From the NCBI GenBank assembly GCA_947463915.1, contig CANHVO010000005.1:1-62891 (forward strand): a stretch of 62,891 nt of DNA, in the 5' to 3' direction. This document shows, one piece after another, positions 9,349 to 19,160 of the stretch. Numbering within the stretch: the first letter of the stretch is position 1; every line of letters begins with the position of its first letter. A program made the translations under genes and the position numbers. Under the pieces are notes generated by a model. The model was not told the origin of the DNA. It ran no database searches and saw only the letters and a program-made list of their open reading frames with translations. The stretch is from Planctomycetaceae bacterium. Lineage in GTDB: Bacteria > Planctomycetota > Planctomycetia > Pirellulales > Pirellulaceae.

Positions 9349-11562
9349 TCATCGCAGCAACCATGTCACAGCAGCTGATTCCTGTGCTGCTTTATCGCCT
9401 GTGTAAACTTCGAGATCGCTTCGATTGGCTTTCTTGTAGACTTCGCTCACGAGGGCTGGCTCTTTTCCTTCGCCTGCTAACCAGATCGGACTTGGTGACG
9501 CCACTGCCAGCATGCCTGGGATATCGAGATACTTGCTACCGCCTGGAAGGAAATTTGGGGAGCGATAATCGAGTACATTCGCAAACCGAAATCCGGCCGT
9601 ATCGATCGCGGCCTTGTCAATCGATGTTCCGAGTATAGCCCGGGCAGCAGCGGCGATTGGTCCGACGTCTCCCAAGCCTACGAGTGCGACCGAGGATGGA
9701 TTCGGGTGGTCACCTATTTTCGCCGTGCGAAGGAAATGGACCGCGGTCATCACATCATGTGTCCTTTGAGCGAACAACGCATGGTTATAACCGTGTGTGT
9801 AACCTGCAAACTCACGTGGGTTAGCTACTATAGGCGTCTGAGCCAACGGCTTTCCATCCTTCAGAAAGTCACCTTGGAACAGCATGTCGAGCCCGAGCAC
9901 CGTCGCACCAGATTCGACAAGTTTCGCAACGGCAGGTCTTAGCACGCCTTCGGCAGAGTAAAGTCCTGACTTGCCATTGGCATCAAGCCAAACGATGGCC
10001 TTGCCGTTCCATTTCTTTGGGTAAAGCCAAGTAACAGGCAGTTCCTCTTGGTGCGCATTTTTCAGCAGGCCAACCATTTCCACAAAGTTACCACGGTCAT
10101 TTTTGGTCTTGAGATCCCATGTGACGTTTCCGGTTTCAGCGGTCTTTCGTCCGATCAAGACCTCGATTGCACCGCCGATATCTTTGGTCAAAGTGACTGA
10201 TGATTTGGCTGCGTTAAGCATTTGCTTTTCAGCGTCAACGGCAAGCCATTTCAAAAGTTTCTTTTCAAAGTCAGGACCTTTTTCTTTGGGAGCTGGATGT
10301 TCCGTATTCCAAACGGTGAGTTGCTCTCGCGAAAGAGGTTCGAAATCGCGCTCGATCACGGGTTCTTTTTGTCCGAGCTTGAAGTGCTGATTCAGCCAAG
10401 TGTAAAACGCCGAACGCGAGACTGCGTTGTAGTTGTGCGGGAAATGCTCGCCTCGTTGGAGCATGACGTTTTTCGGGGCGCCAAGCAACGAGTATATTTC
10501 CTTCAACTCGGGAAAGCCTTTGGTTGCCATTTCCTTGGTCCAATCGTTCGCGGTCGTCATGCCTTGAGGTTTCGGGGCAAACAACGCGGCGAATTCTATG
10601 TTGCCTGTGTTCACACGTAGGAGTGAAGAGTTCTCGCACGTGCAACCACCTTGCATGGAGGTGCTCACCATCACCGCAGGAAACGACAATTGAATGCGAG
10701 GGTCGATGGCTGCTAAGATCATCGACTGCGTACCTCCACCGCTTGCTCCGGTGATAGCGGTTCGAGTGGGATCCACTTCAGGAATACTGAGCAAGAAGTC
10801 GAGAGATCGCACTGCGTTGAGCGTTTGCAATCCGAGGATGCTTTGCAGATTCGATTCCGCTTGAGGGCTATACAATCCCCAGTCTTTTGTCGTATTCATT
10901 TCAGGTCGTTGTTTGGCAAATGTGTGAACGACTTCACGAGAGAATTGAACCGAGTCGGAATCGCTGAGCATATCCCATTGCCAGACGACACAGCCCATTC
11001 GCGCCAACTGAACGCACATCGATTGAAAACGGCTGTGTCCTCCTTTTTCAAATCGTTCTTCGCCGGTTGCGATCTCGCGAAGAAGGTTCGCTTCGGATTC
11101 GATAGAGAGCCGTGCGTCCTGCCAATGCCCGTGAGCAAACATCACGCCGGGAACTTTCCCACTGACGTTTTTAGGGCGATATAGATTACCGGTAACAAAA
11201 AAGCCAGGAGCGCTTTCGAAGTAGACCTTCTCGATGCTGTATTCAGGTAAATCGATTTTGCCGTGCATGACGGCATTGAGCGGCGATTTGGTCGGCATCG
11301 GCCACAAACCGAGCGATACCAGCATCTGGCGCCGCACATATTCCGAACGGGTATCCCACTCCGCCTTGCTTTTGGGGGGAGTGAAAGGGAAATAACCGTT
11401 CAGGTCTTTCGGCGGCAGAAGCCGTCGATCGTTCGGAGGGGAATTGGGTTCGGCTGCAATCGGGTCCGTTGCATGGGCGATTTTAAGTTGTTGGGGATTT
11501 GAAATTGTTGCTTGGACAGCAAGTAGAAGGAGGGTAAGGGGGAACAAGCGATGTTGTTTCAT
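9349..11562 (-). CDS. Secreted two-domain alpha/beta-hydrolase (acetyl-esterase-like)
   Basis: A 737-residue exported protein. A signal peptide (hydrophobic LFPLTLLLLAVQATI) is followed by an alpha/beta-hydrolase domain of the type annotated as acetyl xylan esterase or dienelactone-hydrolase-like in planctomycetes. Its nucleophile elbow is GASGGG with Ser274; VMFAHGHWQ near 140 fits the oxyanion region, and HFPHNYN near 385 could supply the histidine. A second similar domain (about 480-737) has VALVGLGDVG where GxSxG is expected, so it lacks the serine. Substrate is probably an esterified polysaccharide, but this is inference. The ATG lacks a clear ribosome binding site. Confidence 0.8.
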   Translation of the reverse strand: MKQHRLFPLTLLLLAVQATISNPQQLKIAHATDPIAAEPNSPPNDRRLLPPKDLNGYFPFTPPKSKAEWDTRSEYVRRQMLVSLGLWPMPTKSPLNAVMHGKIDLPEYSIEKVYFESAPGFFVTGNLYRPKNVSGKVPGVMFAHGHWQDARLSIESEANLLREIATGEERFEKGGHSRFQSMCVQLARMGCVVWQWDMLSDSDSVQFSREVVHTFAKQRPEMNTTKDWGLYSPQAESNLQSILGLQTLNAVRSLDFLLSIPEVDPTRTAITGASGGGTQSMILAAIDPRIQLSFPAVMVSTSMQGGCTCENSSLLRVNTGNIEFAALFAPKPQGMTTANDWTKEMATKGFPELKEIYSLLGAPKNVMLQRGEHFPHNYNAVSRSAFYTWLNQHFKLGQKEPVIERDFEPLSREQLTVWNTEHPAPKEKGPDFEKKLLKWLAVDAEKQMLNAAKSSVTLTKDIGGAIEVLIGRKTAETGNVTWDLKTKNDRGNFVEMVGLLKNAHQEELPVTWLYPKKWNGKAIVWLDANGKSGLYSAEGVLRPAVAKLVESGATVLGLDMLFQGDFLKDGKPLAQTPIVANPREFAGYTHGYNHALFAQRTHDVMTAVHFLRTAKIGDHPNPSSVALVGLGDVGPIAAAARAILGTSIDKAAIDTAGFRFANVLDYRSPNFLPGGSKYLDIPGMLAVASPSPIWLAGEGKEPALVSEVYKKANRSDLEVYTGDKAAQESAAVTWLLR

Positions 11563-11851
11563 GGTGAGTGCGTTTAGTAGGGAGGGAGAGAATCGGTAGG
11601 CTTAGACAGTCTCTCAGTATATCAAACTGATCCGCTTGCGATGGAGGTGAGCCCGGGGATGAAAGGATTCTGATTGTAGGAGTCATATCGATAAACACGG
11701 CTCCGAAGTCTGTTTTTTGGCGAGGGTGAGGGTTTTCTGGCAGAGGCTTGTCCCTAGTTGAGCGAGGAAGGGCGCTTTCTATTTGGCCGTGTCACTATAC
11801 GAATCTTTGAGTTCCCCTATCGAGACCTACAGTATTCTCACGAAGATATTC
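11563..11851. other. Divergent intergenic region
   Basis: A 289-nt gap between the minus-strand esterase and the plus-strand LuxR-type gene; it must contain both promoters. No repeat, RNA gene or clear operator was recognised. Confidence 0.5.
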
Positions 11852-12511
11852 ATGATTCCCAAACCTGAGTTTTCCAAAAAGGCTGAAGAAATGCTTACCG
11901 AACAGGTTGGCATCCTGTCGTTGCTAGCAAGCGGCCCTGGCGCGGAGTTTGTTTTCTTCACTTATGACATCGAAGGTACCGTCCGCTATTTGAGTGAGTC
12001 GTCGTGGAAAGTGCTTCAGATAAGACCCGAAAACTGGCAGCGGAAATCATTTCATTCCCGACTGACCGATCATAAATGGAATACAAGCTTCGCCCACTCA
12101 GCTAAGTGCTTTGAAATTGATCGAATTCACCGCTGCAAATGCGAGCTTCGCGATGACTTTCGCGTTGGAATGAAAATTGATCTTTGGCGTCGGCCAGTGC
12201 ATTTGGAGGGCAATGTCATCGGCGTCGTCGGAATGGCCAAACGTTCCATTGACATTGGACTTGATGGCAACACAAATTCATTCGTCGCACCAAATGTCGT
12301 TCGTGAACGCATTGCATCGCTCAGCAGAGCAGAACGAGATGTCATCGAATTGGTAATCGCAGGGGAATTGAACAAATCGATCGCGGTTAAGCTGGACATT
12401 GCGATGCGAACGGTAGAATCGCGACGGTCCAAAGCCATGTCGAAAATGGGTGTCGATCGGCTTGCCGACTTGGTGCGCATCTGGTTCACGGTACAAGAAG
12501 CTAAACCTTGA
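11852..12511 (+). CDS. LuxR-type regulator with PAS-like sensor
   Basis: A 219-residue transcription factor. The C-terminal 60 residues form a LuxR/FixJ helix-turn-helix: LSRAERDVIELVIAGELNKS, then IAMRTVESRRSKAMSKMGV and LADLVRIW. The first 140 residues look like a PAS fold (FVFFTYDIEGTVRYLSESSW, a typical PAS opening), so a small-molecule or redox input is plausible. The ATG at 11852 was chosen over an upstream TTG because the extra residues are not domain-like. It is followed 415 nt later by dabA on the same strand. Regulation of the carbon-uptake genes is suggested by position only. Confidence 0.8.
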   Translation: MIPKPEFSKKAEEMLTEQVGILSLLASGPGAEFVFFTYDIEGTVRYLSESSWKVLQIRPENWQRKSFHSRLTDHKWNTSFAHSAKCFEIDRIHRCKCELRDDFRVGMKIDLWRRPVHLEGNVIGVVGMAKRSIDIGLDGNTNSFVAPNVVRERIASLSRAERDVIELVIAGELNKSIAVKLDIAMRTVESRRSKAMSKMGVDRLADLVRIWFTVQEAKP

Positions 12512-12926
12512 GGGACGGAAAACCATAAACTGCCGATTTCAAAATTGTTCTCTGGGCTCGCGCCGATGCACATCCAAAGCGATTGATCTTTTGCACTCGC
12601 CCATCGGTTTATTGGTCTACAACCTTTTGAACGCGATCCGAATCATTACGGAGCTTCATGAGCGAATTAGCTGCCGCCCCTCGAGCTAAGTCGACGCGAC
12701 CCAAAAATTTCATTCTCCTATTGTTTGGGTTTCTTCCGTTGGCAGCCGCTGTGGGGCCTCCATTGGCGTTTGCGCCAATTCTATCGGCAATTGAGCCAAG
12801 GCTCCGCTTGTCCAAATGCAGAGCTGATTCTGAGCGATAACAGGTTTGTAATCAAAATAGGAGGTTCCTTTTCTGTTTCCAATCTAGTGAGCTGTTGAGG
12901 TTGTAGGATACGATTGGAGGTGGACT
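12512..12926. other. Leader region of dabA
   Basis: A 415-nt gap before dabA. It holds a possible 60-codon reading frame at 12658-12840 (ATG preceded by CGGAG, one hydrophobic stretch FILLLFGFLPLAAAVGPPLA), which I do not recognise. It ends in the strong GGAGGTG ribosome binding site at 12916-12922. No riboswitch was recognised. Confidence 0.35.
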
Positions 12927-15900
12927 TTGAGGGGTGAAGCCTCAGTCCGAAAGTTTGTACTCGATTTCTTTGGAACCATTTTGACCAACCATTCTCACAC
13001 TACGGATTCGCAATCCTCAACGTCCGAGTCCGGCCATTCTGGGGCGTCTGCAGTTTGGGCGAACGCGATTCATCACGCGATTGAGCATGCAATCCATTTT
13101 TTGCCGGCGCAAGGCCCCATCGCAGTTTTCGTTCATCACAATACGCTTCACGCTTTTGAGGACGACCTGTTTGAGGATGCGGTGATCAAGGGACTTGGAA
13201 TCTACCATGCGCAGCCCTATTTGCCGGAGTCACAATACCGGATCGAAGTCGAGCGAGCTCGAATCACTCCAGAGGATCTCGCGGCTGTCATCAAGGAAGA
13301 CTTGGGAGACCGTGAGCATGAATTCATTTTTGGTGAGTCGACGCGTGGCCAATTGAGACGCGTCATGCTGGACCACGTGATTCGAGCCGGAGACGACAAA
13401 GAACTGCAATGGTTTATAGCTGGAACCGATGCGCTTCGAAAATTCCGATCCGACGTACCTGTTACCACTGAAAGAGGAATGGTCGATGCTGTTCGGCATT
13501 GGACCATGCGAGATTTTCCAGCCGCAGCAAAAAACTGTCCTTGTCCCATTGAAGGATTTGTTGACGATTTGTTTGTTGAGTTCAACCGAAATCAAATCGA
13601 AAGTTGGACGGACAGCACATGGGGAAGCTTTACCTTGGGGCTACTGTACCGAGTCTGCCGGCATGGCGCAGAGGTCGCTGGGGATAGCCGAGCAAGCCAG
13701 ATTCCATCTCGACGTCATCGCGATATCGTTTTCGCGGCCACCAAGTACGACTGCGACCAACCGGTTCATGAATTGCTGATTCGGTTCCTGGGTAGTTTTA
13801 CAGACCAGGGGTACGCGCAATGGATTATGCCCCATCGAGACCAAGGAATCTATCGTTGCTTTCTGCGAATGTTCATGGGCAAGTCCCAGGTTACCGACAG
13901 CTGGATGCAAGGTCTCATTCCATTGGTGCGTGAGGAATGGTCCCACGACGATAAGCCAATAGATTCGATTATTCGGTCACTCTCCGCACTTGGTATCGAC
14001 CATGATTCCGTGGATGAATACATCCAAACCGCATTGTTGGCGTTGCCTGGTTGGACCGGCATGGTTTGGCAATTGGAATCCAATGCCGCATGGACGCCTC
14101 AACCGTTACCGAAAGGATCGTTGCTTGAGTTCCTTGCCGTACGATTGTTACTGGATCGATCTGTTCTTGGATATTCCCTCAAGATGCATTTGCCCGAGCA
14201 GACGTGCAAAAAACTGCTGAACAGTAAGTTATCCATTTCGAGCGTATCAGATGCTTTTGGTTTTCATGATCGAAAACCAATCTATCAAAGCGTCCAACGG
14301 CGTGCGATGACCTTATTTCAGATTGCGCAGTTGATGAATTGGTCACCCATTCGGCTCGCTGGATTGCAAGTCAGCCAATGGCAATCACTGATGCGGGAAG
14401 TCAGCGCGTTCCGTTCACTTGAACGCCGTCGCATCTTTCATGCGGCTTATGAGCGAAACTATCGAGTTCAGGCACTTGATGCCATTAGCCAAAATCCAGT
14501 CCCTACGGAATTGCCTTCCTCGACAGTACCACTTTTTCAATTGGTTACCTGTATCGATGATCGGGAAGAGTCGTTGCGTCGTCATCTTGAAGAGGTCGAG
14601 CCTCGAGTTGAGACATTTGGAGCTGCTGGCTTCTTTTCCGTGGCCATGTTTTTCAGGGCCGCTACCGATGCTCATTACATTCCGCTTTGTCCCGTCGTAG
14701 TCAAACCGCAACATTTTGTGGATGAAATTGGTCAGCTGTCCCAGCAAGAGCTGCAGCGTCGCCAAGCCGAAGCACGCAGAGTATTGGGAAAGGCGTCGCA
14801 CCAATTTCACCTTAGCAGTCGCTCCATGGCCGCAGGGACGTTGACCGCGATTATGGGTTCGATTGCCAGTCTACCGATGGTCGCTCGCGTTCTAGCACCG
14901 CGGCTTACCTCAAGAGCCAAGCACTTTGCGAGCAAACTGGTTCGTGCTCCTGCAGCCACCAATCTTTGTATTGAACGTCTGCCTCAAAAGGAGGGCTCAG
15001 ACGCGGCGGACGCAGCACTAAAACAAGGATTCACGCTGGATGAGATGGCCAATATTGTTGAGCGACTGTTGGGGGACATCGGACTCAATCGCTTTTCTCG
15101 CCTAGTGGTAATCCTTGGGCACGGTTCCTCGTCGCTCAACAATCCGCATGAGTCTGCCTACAACTGTGGTGCCTGTGGTGGTGGTCGAGGTGGGCCGAAT
15201 GCCCGCGCATTTGCACTCATGGCAAACGATTTACGCGTTCGGCAGCTCCTTGAATCTCGAGGGTTGGCACTTCCGTCGACTTGTTTTTTCGTGGCTGGTT
15301 ACCATAACACCTGTGATGATGGCATTGAATACCTTGATATCGATCGATTGCCGACCTCCCACCAGGACGACTTTCTTTTCGCGAAAGCCAAACTAGACAC
15401 GGCTCGAGCATTGAATGCTCAAGAGCGATCAAGGCGATTTGAGTTAGCACCTCTTACCATTTCACCTGAAGCTGCATTGCGACATGTCGAAGCAAGGTCA
15501 GAGGATTTGGCTCAAGCGAGACCTGAGTACAATCACGCGACAAATGCAGTCTGCTTCGTGGGACGCAGGCTCCGGACTCGCGGCCTCTTTATGGACCGAC
15601 GGTGCTTCCTTACCTCCTACGATCCAAGCCAAGACGACGCTTCGAGTAAAGTGCTTAACCGGATTCTTCAAGCTGTTATTCCCGTGTGTTCAGGCATAAG
15701 CCTCGAATACTACTTTTCGACCGTCGACAATTCTATTTATGGCTGTGGCTCAAAGTTACCCCACAATATCACTTCTCTTCTTGGCGTGATGGAGGGGGCA
15801 GCCAGCGACCTAAAAACAGGGCTTAGCCAGCAGATGGTCGAGATACACGAACCGCTACGTATCTTGTTCGTTATCGAGTCAACGAAAGAAGCGTTGCTTT

Positions 15901-16121
15901 CCGTCATGCATCGCAATCCAAACATCGATAAACTCATTCGAAACAAGTGGGTTCAAATCGCGATCCTCTCCCCTGAGTCAAACAATATTCAGCGCTTCGT
16001 TGACGGTCAATTTGTCGCCTACCACCCTAGCCCTAACGTGATTCCCACGGTTTCTCGATCTTATGACTGGTATCGTGGATGGCGCAATCATTTAGGCTTT
16101 GCAAAAATAATCAATGAGTGA
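12927..16121 (+). CDS. dabA: DabA-type inorganic carbon transporter subunit (DUF2309)
   Basis: Large soluble subunit of the DAB dissolved-inorganic-carbon uptake complex, thought to act as a vectorial, beta-carbonic-anhydrase-like CO2 hydrating unit coupled to a NuoL-like membrane partner. The 1064-residue length fits the family. HHNTLHAFED (near 70) is the N-terminal signature. The zinc site can be placed: Cys and Asp in VTCIDDREES (near 541-543), and His and Cys in GHGSSSLNNP...SAYNCGACGGG (near 731 and 746). The gene uses a TTG start, supported by GGAGGTG about 5 nt upstream and the lack of a nearby ATG. Followed by two NuoL/M-like genes on the same strand. Family call is firm; transport has not been shown in planctomycetes to my knowledge. 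Confidence 0.92.
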   Translation: MRGEASVRKFVLDFFGTILTNHSHTTDSQSSTSESGHSGASAVWANAIHHAIEHAIHFLPAQGPIAVFVHHNTLHAFEDDLFEDAVIKGLGIYHAQPYLPESQYRIEVERARITPEDLAAVIKEDLGDREHEFIFGESTRGQLRRVMLDHVIRAGDDKELQWFIAGTDALRKFRSDVPVTTERGMVDAVRHWTMRDFPAAAKNCPCPIEGFVDDLFVEFNRNQIESWTDSTWGSFTLGLLYRVCRHGAEVAGDSRASQIPSRRHRDIVFAATKYDCDQPVHELLIRFLGSFTDQGYAQWIMPHRDQGIYRCFLRMFMGKSQVTDSWMQGLIPLVREEWSHDDKPIDSIIRSLSALGIDHDSVDEYIQTALLALPGWTGMVWQLESNAAWTPQPLPKGSLLEFLAVRLLLDRSVLGYSLKMHLPEQTCKKLLNSKLSISSVSDAFGFHDRKPIYQSVQRRAMTLFQIAQLMNWSPIRLAGLQVSQWQSLMREVSAFRSLERRRIFHAAYERNYRVQALDAISQNPVPTELPSSTVPLFQLVTCIDDREESLRRHLEEVEPRVETFGAAGFFSVAMFFRAATDAHYIPLCPVVVKPQHFVDEIGQLSQQELQRRQAEARRVLGKASHQFHLSSRSMAAGTLTAIMGSIASLPMVARVLAPRLTSRAKHFASKLVRAPAATNLCIERLPQKEGSDAADAALKQGFTLDEMANIVERLLGDIGLNRFSRLVVILGHGSSSLNNPHESAYNCGACGGGRGGPNARAFALMANDLRVRQLLESRGLALPSTCFFVAGYHNTCDDGIEYLDIDRLPTSHQDDFLFAKAKLDTARALNAQERSRRFELAPLTISPEAALRHVEARSEDLAQARPEYNHATNAVCFVGRRLRTRGLFMDRRCFLTSYDPSQDDASSKVLNRILQAVIPVCSGISLEYYFSTVDNSIYGCGSKLPHNITSLLGVMEGAASDLKTGLSQQMVEIHEPLRILFVIESTKEALLSVMHRNPNIDKLIRNKWVQIAILSPESNNIQRFVDGQFVAYHPSPNVIPTVSRSYDWYRGWRNHLGFAKIINE

Positions 16122-16191
16122 TTGAGGTCTTTATGGATGCCATTCACAAGCTGTCTTCAAAAAACTCATAAGCATCGATTCGAATAGAAAA

Positions 16192-17550
16192 ATGGTTCAC
16201 TTCCTAGGATTCATCGTAGTTACCTGTCCTATCATCACACTAGCGATTCTCGGCTTGATGGGGCTCTTCGGGAAGCCGCTTGACGAGGCATCGGTTGATC
16301 GACTGACCAAGATCAACGTATTGCTGGGCTTATCGGCTTCATTGACAATTTTGGGTGTAATGCTTTGGACTGGATCGCGATTTGAGAGCATTGAATTTGG
16401 TAATTTTGTGAATCTCAATCAAGAGCATTTTCACTTCAATATCAAGTTTGTATTTGACCGACTGAGCATCCCAATGACGGTGATGTCTTTTGTTCTCGTG
16501 GGGGTAATCGGCTCCTTTGCAAACGTATACTTGCATCGGGACGCGGGCTACCAGCGATTCTTTATCTTCTATTCCATGTTCTTGGTGGGACTACTTTTTG
16601 CATTCTTGGCAGGCACGATCGAAACTCTTTTCTTGGGTTGGGAATTGGTTGGATTGTCCTCAGCCCTTTTGATTGCTTACTTTCACGAACGGCCGGCACC
16701 GGTTCAAAACGGACAACGGGTTTGGGCTATCTATCGAATCGCCGATGCATCGTTTTTAATGGCCGCAATCGTTATGCATCACCTGTCTTATGAGGGCGAA
16801 TTCACCAAGATTACAGGCTCGGCGGCCTGGCCGGATGGTGCTTCATCACTCGAAGGATACAGTGCACTACTTGTTGGGGGCCTTTTGCTTTTTGCAGCTG
16901 CCGGAAAATCGGGACTCATCCCTTTTTCTGGTTGGTTACCGCGTGCGATGGAGGGCCCAACACCGTCAAGCGCTGTTTTTTATGGCGCACTATCGATCCA
17001 CCTAGGGGCATACTTATTGATGCGGATTTCGCCGTTGATGGATGCTTCGCCACTGTTGCGTTGTATGGTGATTACGCTTGGAGTAAGTACTGCGATTTTT
17101 GCTGCGTTTACATCGCGTGTTCAAACAGACGTGAAAAGTTCTTTGGCGTACGCATCTGTCTGTCAGGTCGGAATCATTGTGGCCGAGATTGGCTGTGGAT
17201 TCTTGTATGTCGCCTTAATTCACATGATTGGGCATGCCTGTCTGCGATCGTTGCAATTGTTGCGAGCGCCAACGCTCATGCGAGACTACAAGACTTTGGA
17301 AAACGCAATAGGAGGCCATCTGTCGCATGGCTCGCTTCGGTTCTTTGGTTGGTTGCCACAACGATGGGAATCTCGAATTTACCGGTTTGCCTTGGAACGC
17401 GGCTACATGGACTCGGCCATCAATGAGTATCTGGTCCGGCCATTTCGATCACTTTTCCTTTTTCTTGATCGACTTGAACAGCGTTGGCTTCGTTTTCTTT
17501 CGGGCGAAGCACCGAAAGAAAACGAGTCGAATACAAACGGCGCCGCGTAA
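16192..17550 (+). CDS. dabB: NuoL-like proton-conducting subunit (DabB candidate)
   Basis: A 452-residue polytopic membrane protein of the NuoL/MrpA (proton_antipo_M) family. The two charged residues of the proton path are present: Glu in GWELVG (near 150) and Lys in AAAGKSGLIPFSGWLP (near 237). These are followed by AMEGPTPSSAVFYGA, the usual loop after helix 7. It lies 70 nt after dabA and is the probable membrane partner that energises CO2 hydration. It is shorter than NuoL of respiratory complex I (about 610), as DabB proteins are. No other complex I genes are nearby. A ribosome binding site is not evident, so translation may depend on upstream coupling. Confidence 0.85.
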   Translation: MVHFLGFIVVTCPIITLAILGLMGLFGKPLDEASVDRLTKINVLLGLSASLTILGVMLWTGSRFESIEFGNFVNLNQEHFHFNIKFVFDRLSIPMTVMSFVLVGVIGSFANVYLHRDAGYQRFFIFYSMFLVGLLFAFLAGTIETLFLGWELVGLSSALLIAYFHERPAPVQNGQRVWAIYRIADASFLMAAIVMHHLSYEGEFTKITGSAAWPDGASSLEGYSALLVGGLLLFAAAGKSGLIPFSGWLPRAMEGPTPSSAVFYGALSIHLGAYLLMRISPLMDASPLLRCMVITLGVSTAIFAAFTSRVQTDVKSSLAYASVCQVGIIVAEIGCGFLYVALIHMIGHACLRSLQLLRAPTLMRDYKTLENAIGGHLSHGSLRFFGWLPQRWESRIYRFALERGYMDSAINEYLVRPFRSLFLFLDRLEQRWLRFLSGEAPKENESNTNGAA

Positions 17551-17593
17551 TTTTCTTTTGCGAAATCCACTTATCTTCACACGTTAAAACCTT

Positions 17594-19015
17594 ATGATTG
17601 GTCTTCACTTTCCCTACTTAGAGCTGACTATTTTCCTACCAGCTTTTTGTTGCGCTCTTGTTGTTTTAGCTCGAGATACTCAAGTGGCGCGAGTGCGCTG
17701 CCTATGGGTATCTGGTGCGACCTTGGTTGCAGCAACCGTAAGTTGGCTCGACTTTGCCACGCTACATGTTTTTGAAGCGCACGACGATTGGAGTATGGTA
17801 GAACTGCTCACCGGTAGAGAGCTGATCGTGGTTGATGAGTTTAGCGCGCCATTGCTGCCATTGACAGCCTTAGGTTTTTTCTTGACCCTATTGGCAACGG
17901 TTGGGTTCAAGACAAAGAATTTCTCCTATTCATGGGCATTGATTGCTGAATCCTTAACGCTGTGCACCCTCAGTGCTAAGGAACCGTGGTGGCTTGTACT
18001 TATGTTAACAGCTACCTGCATCCCGATGCTTGCCGAATTAAAATCTCGAAAGCAATCCATTCGACCTTTCCTGATTTATCAACTGCTTTTTGTGGTTTGC
18101 GCTGTTGCAGGAGTTTGGTTGGCAACCAAATCCGAAACCCCTTCTGTGACCCTCAGTTCGGTTTTGCTTGCGATCGCGGTACTGATTCGAAGCGGTACGG
18201 TCCCGGCACACTTTTGGTTGACGGATATGATGGATCGCGCTTCGTTTGGTTCTGCAATGCTCTTTGTCACTCCGATGCTTGGAGCCTATGCGTGTATGCG
18301 TTTGGTCTTGCCGATGTCACCTGACTGGGCGCTGCGAATGATTGGATTGTTATCGCTTGCAACTGCTGTTTATGCGTCGTGTATGGCACTAGTGCAAACT
18401 GATGCTCGACGATTCTTCAGTTTCCTTTTCTTGAGTCACTCTTCGTTGGTTCTCGTTGGACTAGAATTGGTTACTCCTATCGGTTTGACTGGGGCGCTCT
18501 GTCTCTGGATGTCCGTCGGTATTGCATTGACTGGTTTCGGTATAACGCTGCGTTGCATAGAAGCGAGAGTAGGACGCGTTTCACTTGACCAGTACTATGG
18601 ACTGTATAGCCATATGCCGACTATGGCCGCCTTCTTTTTAATGACCGGTTTGGCCAGCGTTGGATTTCCATGCACGATTGGTTTTATTGCAACAGAGTTG
18701 CTCATTGACGGAGCCATTACACTTTCGCCCGTCGTTGGTTGCTTTGTTGTGTTCTCGACAATGCTCAACAGCATCGCGGTGGTACATGCCTATTTCCGGA
18801 TCTTCACGGGTACGAAGCGAACGGGAACAATTCCACTCGCCAGTCAGACGGAAGAACGTGTGGCTGTCATAGTATTAAGTGGGTTGATACTCGGCGGCGG
18901 ACTGTTTCCACAAGCAGGGGTTGAGTCTCGCTATCGGGCTGCCATTGACTTAATGGAGAACCTGCATATCAAGCTCCCTGATCGAGGTCACGTTCACTCA
19001 ACCGCTACAGAATAG
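17594..19015 (+). CDS. Second NuoL/M-like membrane subunit, divergent
   Basis: A 473-residue membrane protein with about 12-14 hydrophobic helices, 43 nt after the DabB candidate. It resembles NuoM/NuoL-like antiporter subunits: an RSGTVPAHFWLTDMMDRASF segment near 198-217 corresponds to the helix 7 loop, and KRRF-type LVQTDARRFFSFLFLSHSS to the following helices. The usual lysine of the proton channel appears as Arg, and no WELVG-like glutamate is visible in the expected helix. It may be a structural or regulatory second subunit of the DAB complex. DAB systems are usually described with one membrane subunit, so this is noteworthy. Function inferred only. Confidence 0.75.
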   Translation: MIGLHFPYLELTIFLPAFCCALVVLARDTQVARVRCLWVSGATLVAATVSWLDFATLHVFEAHDDWSMVELLTGRELIVVDEFSAPLLPLTALGFFLTLLATVGFKTKNFSYSWALIAESLTLCTLSAKEPWWLVLMLTATCIPMLAELKSRKQSIRPFLIYQLLFVVCAVAGVWLATKSETPSVTLSSVLLAIAVLIRSGTVPAHFWLTDMMDRASFGSAMLFVTPMLGAYACMRLVLPMSPDWALRMIGLLSLATAVYASCMALVQTDARRFFSFLFLSHSSLVLVGLELVTPIGLTGALCLWMSVGIALTGFGITLRCIEARVGRVSLDQYYGLYSHMPTMAAFFLMTGLASVGFPCTIGFIATELLIDGAITLSPVVGCFVVFSTMLNSIAVVHAYFRIFTGTKRTGTIPLASQTEERVAVIVLSGLILGGGLFPQAGVESRYRAAIDLMENLHIKLPDRGHVHSTATE

Positions 19016-19160
19016 CGATTGCAATGGGGACATGATCAAATTCAGCGGCACTAGGCAATTCGGCCGTATTTCTAATTTGTCTTGACCGTTGGGGATAATC
19101 CTAGAATTCCCGAATCAAACATCCCTTTCGTTGGATTGGGTTTGCGACGACAATATCGGG

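Noticed and set aside
12658-12840. Small 60-codon gene with one hydrophobic segment before dabA
   Set aside because: A CGGAG precedes the ATG, but an equally long frame exists on the other strand and composition is not convincing; recorded only in the leader entry.
15115-15699. Additional plus-strand frames inside dabA
   Set aside because: Out-of-frame shadows; dabA is continuous with conserved zinc-site motifs.
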